Positions 52,690-63,929 of a stretch of DNA of 64,000 bases are shown one piece after another (positions within the stretch are counted from its first letter, which is position 1; every line of letters starts with the position of its first letter). This DNA comes from Proteles cristata cristata. Taxonomy: Eukaryota; Chordata; Mammalia; Carnivora; Hyaenidae. Position numbers and translations under genes: made by a program. The stretch spans positions 682,001 through 746,000 of the forward strand of contig JAESUZ010004818.1 of NCBI GenBank assembly GCA_017311185.1. The letters run 5' to 3'. The notes beneath the pieces are model-generated. The model searched no databases. It saw only the letters and a list, made by a program, of their open reading frames with translations, and was not told the DNA's origin.

Positions 52690-52915
52690 AGCTACTTAGT
52701 ATGAGTTGGGGAATGTCGTGAGAACTTTACACGTATTGACTCATTTAACCGTCTAAACACTCTTAGGAAGAGGCTACTGTTTTCCAGATAAGGAAAGAGC
52801 ACAGTGACAGGTTTGCCTGCTCTCCCCAAGCTGGTAAATGTGGCCCTGGGAGTGCCACTCAGGCAACATGGCTTCGAAGCTCCTTCTCTTAACTATCATA
52901 GTATGGTACTGCCCT
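52690..52915 (-). mobile_element. MIR SINE
   Basis: Reverse-complement MIR: acttagtatgagttggggaa, ttgactcatttaaccgtcta, tactgttttccagataagga, then tctccccaagctggtaaatg and ttctcttaactatcatagta. Confidence 0.8.
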
Positions 52916-52969
52916 TGATTTTTCCTTTCAACCAATTCACTTTTTAATGTCAATTTCTTTTCTTTTAAA

Positions 52970-53184
52970 TTTTTTTAATGTTTTATTTATTTCTAGGAGA
53001 GAGAGAGAGAGACAGCGTGAGCAGGGTAGGGTCAGAGAGAGAGAGAGTCACAGACTGAAGCAGGCTCCAGGCTCTGAGCTGGCAGTCAGCACAGAGCCCG
53101 ACGCAGGGCTCAAACCCACGAACCGCAAGATCATGACCTAAGCGAAAGTCGGACGCTCAACCGACTAAGACACCCAGGCATCCC
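52970..53184 (-). mobile_element. Young feliform SINE, variant sublineage
   Basis: A minus-strand copy with a perfect 19-bp duplication, caatttcttttcttttaaa, at 52951-52969 and 53185-53203. It shares gacctaagcgaaagtcgg and ctggcagtcagcacagagcc with the copies at 9077 and 21528, with a few private changes (gcagggctcaaacccacg; cacccaggcatcccc). Confidence 0.96.
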
Positions 53185-53203
53185 CAATTTCTTTTCTTTT
53201 AAA

Positions 53204-54145
53204 AAAACTTGTATGTCACATCCATCAAACGAAAAACTATATGACTTGTCATACATAGATGAAACACATTAAAATGCATGACTACAAAATTTAAAACCAA
53301 GTATTCCTCCATGTGACTCCAAAGATCATCTCTCAGACCACCAGGGGACACTACACTCAGGGACACCTGGAGGGGCCACACTCATGGCCTTTCCAGTCCT
53401 ATGACACTGTGGCTTTATGTCACTTCCAGACATCCATAGGCTTCCCCAGGAAGGAGCCTGGAGGCAGACAGCCTCCCACCTCTCTGGCCCTCCTCTCCCT
53501 GCCGCAGGATTGCCACTCAGCCGGGCACACTGTGAGCGCTTCCGGGGGTCCGGCTGCCACCAGTCTGGGGCCTCGATGACTCACCTACCTCCTCCCTGTG
53601 GGTAAAGCACCCACTCAGGGGCTGGCAATGCCCCAGCCTGAGGCTCCCTTTGCACTTTGCTGTCCCAAAAGACAATCCACCAGTAACAGACATTTCTCCA
53701 TTGCCCTGGGTCCACAGGGCTCTTCAGGGAACACCAGAAGCAGCTGCAGGTGTGAGGCAGGTGATCAGAGGCGGTTGCAGGCCTCGCGGCCCGGGGGCCT
53801 GCCGGGAAGGGACGTGCAGGGAAACAGGCGCTGATCACACCTCAGCTGCTCCCGCTCGTCCCAGACTGGCATTCCTCCTCCCTGCCCTGGGCCAGGCTTT
53901 TTAAAAAACCAAGGGTTCTCTAACATGGGCAGTGGAAGGAAGGGAATTGATGACACAGGACAAAATGCCCCCCCACCCCACATTGAACAGTCTTCTTTAA
54001 CTTGGAGTTCACATTCACTTGGGGAAGATGTCACTGGGGGACCAAGTTCTGCAAACAGAGATCGGCAGGTTTACTGCTCAGTCGGCTCCCTTCCCGAGGG
54101 CACAGCTGAGTCACAGAGGGAAGACAGTCTTGGACACCCCCACAC
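53204..54145. other. Unassigned non-coding DNA
   Basis: Partly GC-rich (53410-53830) with overlapping frames of up to 89 codons on both strands. No exon is supported. Confidence 0.45.
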
Positions 54146-54149
54146 ACAC

Positions 54150-54360
54150 ACCCAATAAAGTCTGAATCCTGTCTCTACCGCTCTGGCGAGTGTGAGTATG
54201 AACTTTGGTGGGTCATTCACCTTCTTTTGGCCTCCACTATTTCCTCTGTAAAATGGGGGACATATCCGGGACCTGCCCAGCTCAAAGGGCCATTGTTGGG
54301 ACAGAACGAGAGGTGGCTCTGAATGTGTCCTAAAAGCAATGAAATGCTCTGTGGTTGTGG
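54150..54360 (+). mobile_element. MIR SINE
   Basis: Sense MIR: gaatcctgtctctaccgctc, a ggtgggtcattcaccttctt block, ctatttcctctgtaaaatgg, then gggccattgttgggacagaa. Confidence 0.8.
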
Positions 54361-54529
54361 GCGTTTGACATGACAAGGTGTTAACCACCATCACCTGGTG
54401 ACACCGAAACCAGTGCCAGGGACAAGGGAGGTTGGCCTTGGATTTGCCCTCTGAAAATGAGGGCACAGTCCTCCGCACCTCTGTGTCAAACAAGGCATTA
54501 TTTAGCCTATGAGATAACCAGACTCCCAA

Positions 54530-54740
54530 AAGGGCAGGAGGCTAATGAAATGAAGTCTTGACTTAAGCAAGGTTGAAAATATTTTCAAACTCCTTATTTT
54601 GTTCTAGAATGAGATAAAAGTCCGACTCCCATTGTAACGAGTTTACCAAGTAAAATATGGCTGGGGCAGGAGGGAATAACTTTAGCTCCATTGGAAATTC
54701 CAATAGATGGCTGACACCTGGGGTGAGTTCAGGTTCTAAG
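54530..54740. promoter_or_regulatory. Candidate conserved non-coding element
   Basis: A repeat-free AT-rich block with gaaaatattttcaaactcct, ttattttgttctagaatgag, a gtttaccaagtaaaatatgg block and a near-palindrome, ttggaaattccaatag, at about 54690-54705. Only compositional evidence. Confidence 0.3.
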
Positions 54741-54955
54741 CAGAAGGGTTGTTTGCCCTCACTTGGATTTAGAGTCTGTTACATTTGGGTTCCCTGGCCT
54801 TTTGCAATGGGGCCTGGCTGAGCAAATGGCATTGATCACACTGTGCCTTTCTGGTATGTTTGCAAGTCAGAGCCCATTTGATACACAACATTCAGACTTG
54901 GCTCTACCTACTATGAGAGTATGCTGACAAAGCTGCTTGTCCATTCAGATAGCAT
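54741..54955. other. Unassigned non-coding DNA
   Basis: No gene or named repeat. Confidence 0.4.
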
Positions 54956-54959
54956 CCAA

Positions 54960-55260
54960 CCACGGCTTCATTCATTTACTCATTCATTTCCCACAAGCAT
55001 GTATTAAACCCCTCCTGTGCCCAGCTCTCCCCATAATGCTGGGAAAATGAAGAGAAGACTTCACCTCTGATCTCAAGAAGTCCACAGTCAGGTGAAAAAA
55101 AGCTCATAGAGAAATAGATTACAATGTAGCATGTCAAGAGCTATGATCAAGGCTATACACAGAATAGGACAAAGACAAAAACTCAAAGCAGCAGTGTGTG
55201 CAGGTAAGTCTTCCTGAATAAGGTGGCCCCTAGTCAGGACCTCGAAAGATGAGTAGAAGA
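54960..55260 (+). repeat. Ancient mammalian interspersed repeat
   Basis: Pattern described at 5686: tcattcatttactcattcat, cccctcctgtgcccagctct, ctcaagaagtccacagtcag, and gataaggtggcccctag-type text followed by gacctcgaaagatgagtaga. Confidence 0.5.
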
Positions 55261-55346
55261 GTTCATTAGCTCCACAATTTTACTGCATCCTGATTTGTAT
55301 TTATTTTCATAGCAGTGCTTATTTCCACACAAGTGTATGCATGTGC

Positions 55347-55349
55347 ATG

Positions 55350-55383
<34 letters not shown>
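55347..55383 (+). repeat. (AC)n microsatellite
   Basis: About 36 bp of AC units after a tgcatgtgcatga stretch. The cysteine/valine-rich minus-strand ORF is a by-product. Confidence 0.95.
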
Positions 55384-55385
<2 letters not shown>

Positions 55386-55495
55386 CCACTAGAACATCAG
55401 CACCATAGAGGTAGGAGGTTGGGTCTTGTTCACTGCTGTATCTCCAGAACCTAGACAGAGAATGGCACATATTTGTTAAATGAATAACAAGTGGG
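55384..55495 (+). mobile_element. L2 LINE 3' end fragment
   Basis: The blocks ccactagaacatcagcacca, tcttgttcactgctgtatct, ccagaacctagacagagaat, ggcacatatttgttaaatga follow the L2 tail well. Confidence 0.82.
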
Positions 55496-55556
55496 AGGTA
55501 TTGAAGTCAAAGAGCAAAGCACGTTGAAAGTGGTCATTAAGAGGAACTGAATTAAG

Positions 55557-57190
55557 AGGGGCCAAGATGGTGGAAAAGTATGGATGCTTTTTTGCAACTC
55601 GCATTCGTGAAATACAGACAGATCAACACTAAACAATCCCACACACCTAGAAAACTGATTTGAGGATTAACAAAACTATCTGCACAATCTGAACCACACA
55701 GCTCAGCAGGTACGTGGTGTAGAGAGATGAACTGGGAGAAGGAGAAGCCGCAGAGGGCAGGGAGCTGTTTTTGCTTGTGGAGGAAAGACAGAGATAGGAG
55801 GAGAGTACAGGAAAAGCACCCCCCCGCCAAAAGCAGCTGGAGAGAAAGTAGAAAAGTGGAAACAGCCACAGGGACTGAACAAAAAAAGGAGAAAGGAGAA
55901 AGGAGAGGGTTTAAATTCCATTAAGACTCTATAAACAGGGGGAGCACAGAGTCTGAAACTCCACAGCTCCTTACCTGGCAGTGCTCTCGTGGAAAAGGCG
56001 AATCCCCAGGCATAGAGAGCAAGGTCCAAGGGGTCCAAGGCCACACAAGGAAAGGTAGTTCCTCTGCTGGGAGGATCTCTGGTTGAGGCAGTGCAGCCAC
56101 CCCACAGGCAAAGGTCCCAGCAGACCCCAGAGAACAACCACATTCACTGGAGCTGAAACAAGGACGGTAAGGGTGAAGCCGAGTGCCAGATGTGTGTTGT
56201 GATTTTCCATAATCCCTGAAACGTGAACTTTTTCTGGGATGGGCTGGCACCCAGCCACAGTCTCTGGGCATTGGCAGCAGCATGGTCCCACGAACGTTTC
56301 TGGGTATGGCAGGCACCCAACCATAGCTCAGTGAGACCCGCCTGCAGAAGGTCTGAGCAGGTCAAAGCTGCAGTCTCTCAGAGTAAGGGGTTGGGAAACA
56401 CAGCCACATCTGAGATAAAACTCAGGAGGGAGGTGCCACTTGACAGCCTGACGGCTTGGTCAGGACAGCATAAAAGCAGGGAGTGGACAGAGTCGGAAAC
56501 AAAGGATGGGTGCATGATTGCTGATCGGGGAAAGCAGAGAATTCTAATACTAGAGACTGGGTAGCTGGGTGACACCATTTTCACTCCTCCCATGTATACG
56601 CATACACACCTACAAGCACAACAACAATCCACCCCAATAAACTAAGAAGCGACATCTAGTAGAGAACAGAGCCATTACACTCAGCCCCGCCCAGCTGGGT
56701 CAACCTCTCTTCAGGAACACCACACTTCTCCCCACCTGCTTAGTTTAAGGATTGTAAAGTGCTTCACAGTGTGACTTCTAGGGGAAGACAATGTGATTTC
56801 AATCATATTTCAGTTTGTTCGCTGGTCCATCTATTCAATTTCTTTTTTCTTTTTTCTTGAATACAGAAAGAGAAAAAATTATTTTCAATTTTTATTAAAG
56901 ATGTTTTCCATTTTTTTCTATTACTTCTTTACCTTTTTTGTAAATTTTTCAAATTCCATTTTACTTCCATCATTTCATTTTATTCTGTTCCATTGTATTC
57001 ACTTTTTCAAAATTTCAAATGTTTTCCTTTTTTTCCCCTTACCTTTCCCTTTTTTCTTTAATCTATCAAGCTCCTTTCAACATCCAGACCAAAATACACC
57101 TAGGATCTAGTATCATTTATTTTATTTTGTGTGTGTGTTGTTTTTAATTTTTTAATTTTAATTTTTTTTACCTTATTAATTCCTTTTTTC
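55557..57190 (+). promoter_or_regulatory. L1 5' UTR / internal promoter region
   Basis: About 1.6 kb precedes the ORF1 relic. It starts with aggggccaagatggtggaaa, where caagatgg is like the YY1 site that positions transcription at L1 5' ends. The first 1.2 kb is GC-balanced; a pyrimidine-rich tract (about 56825-57180, tttctttttt-type) follows. The presence of the 5' end separates this copy from the truncated L1 pieces elsewhere in the window. Whether the promoter still works cannot be told. Confidence 0.7.
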
Positions 57191-58075
57191 CTTCAAAATG
57201 ATGAAATGAAGGAATTCATCCTGACAGAAAGAGCAGGAAGAAACTACAGCCAGAGACTTAATCAACACAAATACAAGCAAGATATCTGAACCAGAATTTA
57301 GAATCATAACAATAAGAATACTAGCTGGGGTTGAAAATAGTTTAGAATCCCTTTCTGCAGAGATAAAAGTAAAAGCTAGTCAGGATGAAATAAAAATGCT
57401 GTAAGTGAGTGGCAATCTCGAATGGCTGCCATGGTGGCAAGGATGGATGAGGCCAAATAGCGAATTAACAATACAGAGGACAAACTTATGGAGAATAACG
57501 AAGCAGAAAAAGTAGAGAGACTAAGGCGAAAGACGACAATTTAAGAATTAGAGAAATCAGTGACTCATTAAAAAGGAACAACATCAGAATCATAGGCGTC
57601 CCAGAAGATGAAGAGAGAAAAAAAAGGGGTAGAAGAATTATGTAAACAAATCATAGCAGAAAACTTACCTAACCTGGGGAAAGACACAGACATCAAAATC
57701 CAGGAAGCATAGAGGAATCTTATTAGATTCAATAAAAACTGACCATCAACAAGGTATATCACGATCAAATTCACAAAATACTCAGGCAAAGAAAAAATCA
57801 TGAAAGCAGCAAGGGAAAAAAGGTCCTTAACCTACAAGGGAAGACAGGTCAGGTTTGCAGCAGACCTGTCCACAGAAACTTGGCAGGCCAGAAAGGAGTG
57901 GCAGGATATATTCAAGGTGCTGATCAGAAAAAGATGCAGACAAGAATTCTTTATCCAGCAAGGCTGTCATTCAAAATAGGAGGAGAGATAAAAAAAGTTT
58001 TCCAGACAAACAAAACCTAAAGGAGTTCGTGACCATTAAACCAGTCCTGCAAGAAATTTTAAGGGGGACTCCCTG
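57190..58075 (+). pseudogene. L1 ORF1p relic (RNA-binding coiled-coil chaperone)
   Basis: ORF1p normally binds L1 RNA as a trimer through a coiled coil, an RRM and a C-terminal domain. Here the coiled-coil and linker parts are broken by stops and frameshifts between 57290 and 57600. The RRM-like start (RNNIRIIGVPEDEE at about 57578-57619) and the C-terminal domain (LSTETWQARKEWQDIFKVL at about 57866-57922, then a PARLSF-like segment with a frameshift) can be read in pieces. No frame longer than about 80 codons survives in sense. The start is not certain; an ATG context lies near 57198-57210. Confidence 0.8.
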
Positions 58076-58175
58076 AGGGGAGAAAAGATTAAAAAAAAAA
58101 AAAAAGACCAAAAGTAACAAAGACTAGAAAAGACCAAAGAATATCACCAGAAACTCCAACTCTACAGGCAACATA

Positions 58176-61100
58176 ATGGCAATAAATTCATATCTTTCAG
58201 TAATTACTCTAAACGTCAGTGGATGAAATACTCCAATCAAAAGACACAGGGTAACAGAATGGATAGGAAAACAAGATCCATTATATTCTGTTTACAAGAG
58301 ACCCACTTTAGACCTAAAGATAACTTCAGATTGAAAGTAGGGGATACAGAACCATCTAGCATGCTAATGGTCAACAAAAGAAAGTTTGAATAGCCATAAT
58401 TATATCAGACAATCTAGATTTAAAATAAAGACTGTAACAAGAGGTGAATAAGGTCATTATATCATAATTAAAGAGTGTATCCACTAAGAAGATCTAATAA
58501 TTATATACATTTATGCTCCAAATGTGGAAACACCCAAAATATAAATCAATGAATCACAAGCATAAAGAAACTCATTGATAATAATACCATAATAATAGGG
58601 GACTTCAATACCCCACGTGCAGCAATGGACAGATTATCTAAACAGAAAATCAACGAGGAAACAATGGCTTTGAATGACACACTGGGCCAGATGGACTTAA
58701 CAGTTATATTCAGAACATTTCATCCTGAAGCAGTGGAATACATATTCTTCTCCAGTGCACATGGAACCTTCTCCAGAATAGACCACATACTGGGACACAA
58801 ATCAGCCCTCAACAAGTACAAAAAAATCAAGATCATACCGTGCATGTTTTTAGACCACAACACTATGAAATTTAAAATCAACCTCAAGAAAAAATTTGGA
58901 AAGATAACAAATACTTGGAGACTAAAGAACATCCTACTGAAGAATGAATGGGCTAACCAAGAAATTAAAGAAGAAATTAAAACTACATGGAAGCCAATGA
59001 AAATGGTAACACCACAGCCCAAAACCCCAGGGATTCAGCAAAGGCAGTCATAAGAGGGAAGTATATAGCAAGCCAGGCCTTCCTAAAGAAGGAAAAAGGT
59101 CTCAGATCCACAACTTAACCTTACATCTTAAAGAGCTGGAAAAAGAACAGCAAATAAAACCCCAAACCAGTAGAAGACAGGAAATAATAAAGATTAGAGC
59201 AGAAATCAATGCTATCAAAACAAAACAAAACAAAACACCAGTAGAACAGATCAATGAAACCAGGAGCTGGTTCTTTGAAAGAATTAACAAAATTCTTTTG
59301 ATCAAAAGAAGAAGGAAAGGACCCAAATAAATAAAATCAAGAATGAAAGAGGAAAGATCATAACCAACATAGCAGAAATACAAACAATAATAAGTGAATA
59401 TTACCAGCAATTATATGCCAATAAAATGGGCAATCTGGAAGAAATGGACAAATTCCTAGAAATATATAAACTACCAAAACTGAAATAGGAAGAAATAGAA
59501 AATTTGAACAGACCCATAACCAGTAAAGAAATCGAATTAGTAATCAAAAATCTCCCAAAAAAACAAGAGTCCAGGGCCAGATGGCTTTCCAGGGGAATTC
59601 TACCAAACATTTAAGGAAGAGTTAACACCTATTCTCTTGAAGCTGTTCCAAAAAATAGAAATGGAAGGAAAACTCTTTCTATGAAGCCAGCATTGCCTTG
59701 ATTCCAAAACCAGACAAAGACCCCATTAAAAAGGAAAACTATAGACCAATTTCCCTGATGAACATGGATGCAAAAATCCTCAACAAGATATTAGCCAACC
59801 GGATCCAACAATACATTAAAAAAATTATTTACCATGACCAATTGGGATTTATCCCTGGGGTGCATGGCTGGTTCAATATCTGCAAAAACAATTAATATGA
59901 TTCATCACATCCATAAAAGAAAGGACAAGAACCACATGATCCTCTCAATAGATTCAGAGAAAGCATTTGACAAAATGAAGCATCGTTTCTTGATAAAAGC
60001 CTTCAAGAAAGTAGGGATAGAGGGAAATTAAAAGCCATATATGAAAGACCCAATGCTAATATCATCCTCAAGGGGGAAAAACTGAGAGCTTTCCCTCTAA
60101 TGTCAGGGACAAGACAGGGATGTCCACTCTCACCACTCTTAACATAGTAGTGGAAGTCTTAGTCTAAGCAATCTGACAACACAAGGAAATAAAAGGCGTC
60201 CAAATGGGCCAGGAAGAGGTCAAACTTTCACTCTTCGCAGATGACATGATACTTTATATGGAAAACCCAGAAGATTCCACCAAAAAACTGCTAGAACTGA
60301 TTCATGAATTCGGCAAAGTTGTGGGATATAAAATCAATGCACAGAAATTGGTTGCACTCCTATATACCAATAATGAAGCAACAGAAAGAGAAGTCAAGGA
60401 ATTGATCCCATTTACAATTACACCAAAACCCATAAAGTACCTAGGAATAAATCTAACCAAAGAGGTGAAAAATCTATACACTGAAAAACTATAGAAAGCT
60501 TATGAAAGAAATTGAAGAAGAGACACACAAAAAGAGGCAAAATATTCCATGTTTCTGGATAGGAAGAACAAATATTATTAAAATGTCAATACTATCCAAA
60601 GCAATCTACATATTCAATGCAATACCTATTAATACCAGCATTCTTCACAGAGCTGGAAAAACAATCCTAAAATGTGTATGGAATCAGAAAAGACCCCAAA
60701 TAGCCAAAGTAATCTTGAAAAAGAAAACCAAAGCTGTAGGCATCACAATTCCTGACTTCGAGCTGTATTACAAAGCTGTAATCATCAAGACAGTATGGTA
60801 CTGGTATAAAACCAGACACTCAAAAATCAATGGAACAAAATAGAGAACCCAGAAACAGACTCACAAACCAACTAATGGCCAACTAATCTTTGACAAAGCA
60901 GGAAAGAATATCCAGTGGAATAAAGACAGTCTCTTTCAGCAAGTGGTTCTGGGAAAACTGAAGTGACATGCAGAAAAATGAACTTGGACCCCTTTCTTAC
61001 ACCATACACAAAAATAAACTTGAAATGGATGAAAGATCTAAACATAATACAGGAAACCATTAAACTCCGCAAGGAAAAAGCAGACAAAAACCTCTTTGAC

Positions 61101-61985
61101 CTTGATCACAGCAACTTCTTCAACATGTGTCTGGAGGCAGGGGAAACAAACGCAAAAATGAACTATTGGGACTTTGTCAAAATAAAAAGCTTCTGCACAG
61201 CAAAGGAAACAATCAGCAAAATTAAATGGCAACTAGTGGAATGGGAAAAGATATTTGCAAATGGTTATCGGAAAAAAGGGTTAGTATCCAAAATCTATAA
61301 AGAACTTATCAAACTCAGCACCCAAAAAAACAAATAATCCAGTGAGGAAATGGCAAAAGACAAGAAAAGACACTTCTCCAAAGAAGACATCCACATAGCC
61401 AATGACACATGAAAAAATGCTCAACATCACTCATCGCCAGGGAAATACAAATCAAAACCACAATGAGATGCCACCTCACACCTGTCAGAATGGCTAACAT
61501 TAACAACTCAGGCAACAACAGATGTTGGCGAGGATGCAGAGAAAGAGGATCTCTTTCACACAGCTGGTGGGAATGCAAACTGGTGCCGCTACTCTGGAAA
61601 ACAGTATGGAGGTTCCTCAAAAAATTAAAAAAAGAACTACTCTACAACCCAGGAATTACACTACTAGGTATTTATCCAAGGGATACAGGTGTGCTGTTTC
61701 GAAGGGGCACATGCACCTCAATGTTTATAACAGCACTATTAATGATAACCAAAGTATGGAAAGAGCCCAATGTCCATCGATAGATGAACAGATAAAGATG
61801 AACAGATAAAGAAAATATATATATACACACCTACAATAGAGTATTACTCGGCAATCAAAAAGAATGAAATTTTGCCATTTGCAACTATGTGGATGGAACT
61901 AGAGGGGATTCTGCTAAGCGAAATTAGTCAGAGACAGACAAATATCATAGGACTTCACTCATACGAGGACTTTAAGATACAAAAT
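58176..61985 (+). pseudogene. L1 ORF2p relic (endonuclease / reverse transcriptase)
   Basis: The start MAINSYLSVITLNVSG at 58176 matches L1 ORF2, followed at once by a TGA stop. The endonuclease segment (58595-59035) keeps GDFN, SSAHGTFSRIDHILGHKS and a DHN motif at 58853; the rest of the domain is broken. The reverse transcriptase segment keeps IPKPDKDP...YRPISLMN (59698-59760), a DQLGFIPG motif (59840-59862) and the catalytic FADD (60234-60245). The C-terminal segment keeps a CWRGC...H...WWEC zinc-knuckle-like pattern (61524-61577). At least eight breaks divide the frame; the longest surviving piece is 142 codons. Catalytic residues survive locally, but no functional protein can be made from this copy. 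Confidence 0.92.
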
Positions 61986-62224
61986 AGATGAACATAAGGG
62001 AAGGGAAGCAAAAATAATATAAAAGCAGGGAGGCAGACAAAACATAAGAGACTCTTCAATATGGAGAACAAACAGAGGGTTAGTGGAGGGGTTGTGAGAG
62101 GGGGATGGGCTAAATGGATGAGGGGCATTAAGGAATCTACTCTTGAAATCGTTGTTGCACTACATACTAACTAACTTGGGTGTAAACTTAAAAATATAAA
62201 TAAACATAGTTAAAGTTTTTAAAA
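61986..62224 (+). other. L1 3' UTR and tail
   Basis: The 3' UTR contains a G-rich patch (agtggaggggttgtgagagg, near 62081), then gaaatcgttgttgcactaca, tactaactaacttgggtgta, and an A-rich end. The tail type differs from those at 25666 and 47466, so at least three L1 tail subfamilies occur in the window. Confidence 0.8.
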
Positions 62225-62242
62225 AAGAGGAACTGAGTTAAG

Positions 62243-62290
62243 GGGCGCCTGGGTGACTCAGTTGGTTGAGCGTCCCACTTCGTCTCAAAC
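62243..62290 (+). mobile_element. Feliform SINE head fragment
   Basis: Only the head is present (gggcgcctgggtgactcagt, ggttgagcgtcccacttcgt) before it breaks off into unrelated sequence. It retains an A-box-like part but no B box or tail. It starts directly after the L1 target duplication, so the L1 inserted just upstream of an existing SINE, or the SINE was truncated later by deletion. Confidence 0.75.
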
Positions 62291-62343
62291 ATTCCACCAG
62301 CGGGCAACATGATCTAAAGGAGGGAGCTACCTGACATGAAATA

Positions 62344-62555
62344 GGGGCGCCTGGGTAGCTCAGTTGGTTAAACGTCCCAACTTCGGCTCAGGTCATGATC
62401 TCACAGTTTGGGGGTTTGAGCCCTGCATCAGGCTCTGTGCTGATAGCTCAGAGCCTGCAGCCTGCTTTGAATTCTGTGATTCCTCCTCTCTCTGCCCCTC
62501 CTCTAGTCATGCTCTGCCTCTCTCTCTCAAAAATAAACATTAATTTTTTTTTAAT
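62344..62555 (+). mobile_element. Feliform tRNA-Lys SINE
   Basis: A complete copy: head ggggcgcctgggtagctcag, middle tttgagccctgcatcaggct, a CT body and tail aaaaataaacattaattttt. No clear duplication was found, perhaps because its left flank is the rearranged region after the fragment at 62243. Confidence 0.93.
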
Positions 62556-63680
62556 TTGCCAAGAAACAGGCAGGCGGAAAAGGTTGGCACCGTGGGGCAA
62601 CAGCATTAACTAGTGAGAAAAACAGAGCAAAAAACCCCAATTATTGGTACCTCAAATAACCCTCCCTCCTCTGACAAGCCAAAGCCCTGGAATGGGCTAA
62701 GGTGACAGCGACAGAGCTAAGGAGACCATTCTCATAGAGCTGCCACTTGGAATGGCAGCAACATGAGCCAATAAAGTCCATTTCCGATTCTACAGACTTA
62801 GGACTGGGAGCCTGTGACAACCAGGTAGCCATGATGTCGGGGGAAAGCAAAGAGTCTAAACCTTAATATCACACTCACCACTTATCACCGAACCAGAAAG
62901 GACATCAGGGCACTTGGTCTGCAAGTGTCCAACAGCAAAGTAATGTCAGACCTTGCAAAGGGTGCAGAGGATGTCACCAGAAGGTGTTAGCTACTGTGAG
63001 CTTGCGCAGGATCAGAGGGGAGGCAAGGAAGGGACTTCATGCTCCGAGGGGAGAGGCTAGTAGAGGCAGCGAGCGCATCAGCAGTGGGTGCGGGGGAACT
63101 GGCCTAACCGTTCACAGCCCAGAACAACTCCCGAGGAAGACCCCTTTCCTGCGGCGTCAGGAAAATGCCAGAGAGAAGGAGCAGAGCAAGGATGAGGAAA
63201 GCCCTTGATGCTGCTCACAAAGGCAGGCAGAAGAGCCTCCAGCCACAAAGCAAGCTGGTGGGGTAAGGAGATAGCAGCCGAGTCACCTATTCGGTGGAAA
63301 CTAAGGGAGACGTGAAGGTCAGAAGAGGCGAAGCATCTAGCAGCAGCGTCAGGATAAGTGTATTTAACCAACTGTGAAGACGTGCCTACTGAGTCAGTGA
63401 GGCCTCGTGGCACACAACCCTTCCTTTTGAGGGGCGCTGACTCCCAGCGGCAGGGGCTGGACAGCCCTCGAAACCAACTCCCCATCTGACACCAGGGACA
63501 TCGGTGATGTGGGAGGAGGAGCCCTGGGTTGCCAGGCCGAAGGTCTCCCTCTCACCAGCTCCTGGTCACCTCGGCCTTTCCACGCTGCAATTTCCACGTC
63601 GGTCAACCGGCAGCCCTCAAAACAGGTCACAAGTTGTGAAGCTCAAATAGCAGGTGTGAGGACGCCTGGGAAAGGAAGGT
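62556..63680. other. Unassigned non-coding DNA
   Basis: No gene or named repeat. A minus-strand frame of 135 codons (63078-63485) overlaps a frame of 74 codons on the other strand; neither has a recognisable domain. Confidence 0.5.
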
Positions 63681-63697
63681 GTCTGCCTGTATTTTTT

Positions 63698-63929
63698 TAA
63701 ATGTTTTATTTATTTCTGAGAGAGAGAGAGAGAGAGCGAGCGAGAGAGAGAGAGACAGCGTGAGCAGGGGAGGGTCAGAGACAGAGGAAGACACAGAATC
63801 CAAAACAGGCTCCAGGCTCTGAACTGGCTGTCAGCACAGAGCCCGACGTGGGGCTTGAACTCACGAACTCTGTGATCATGACCTGAGCAGAAGTCAGACG
63901 CTTAACCGACTGAGCCACCCAGGTGCCCG
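63698..63929 (-). mobile_element. Feliform SINE with an expanded GA tract
   Basis: A minus-strand copy ending ctgagccacccaggtgccc; the CT body is expanded to a GA run of about 45 bp (63715-63758). The duplication gtctgcctgtattttt / gtcttcctgtattttt lies at 63681-63696 and 63930-63945. Confidence 0.94.

Larger units (their letters stand above)
55557..62224 (+). mobile_element. Full-length L1 retrotransposon (felid type), inactive
   Basis: A single element of about 6.67 kb bounded by an 18-bp target duplication with one mismatch (aagaggaactgaattaag at 55539-55556; aagaggaactgagttaag at 62225-62242). It has a 5' region with a YY1-like ccaagatggtgg at its very start, a T-rich stretch before ORF1, an ORF1 relic, an ORF2 relic with endonuclease, reverse transcriptase and C-terminal Cys/His segments, and a 3' UTR ending in aaatataaataaacatag with an A-rich end. 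L1 works by target-primed reverse transcription in the nucleus. Stops and frameshifts in both ORFs show that this copy is dead. The target site directly abuts a SINE head at 62243. Confidence 0.95.

Noticed and set aside
9077..53184. Near-identical repeated units that could be taken for a spaced array.
   Set aside because: The units are more than 200 bp, widely and irregularly spaced, in both orientations, and each has its own target duplication. This is dispersed retroposition, not a CRISPR array.
58625..61809. Several sense ORFs of 65-142 codons that look like genuine proteins.
   Set aside because: They are surviving pieces of L1 ORF2, reported as one pseudogene rather than as separate genes.
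738..63929. tRNA-like sequences with A and B boxes in many places.
   Set aside because: They are heads of carnivore SINEs with CT bodies and A-rich tails, not tRNA genes.
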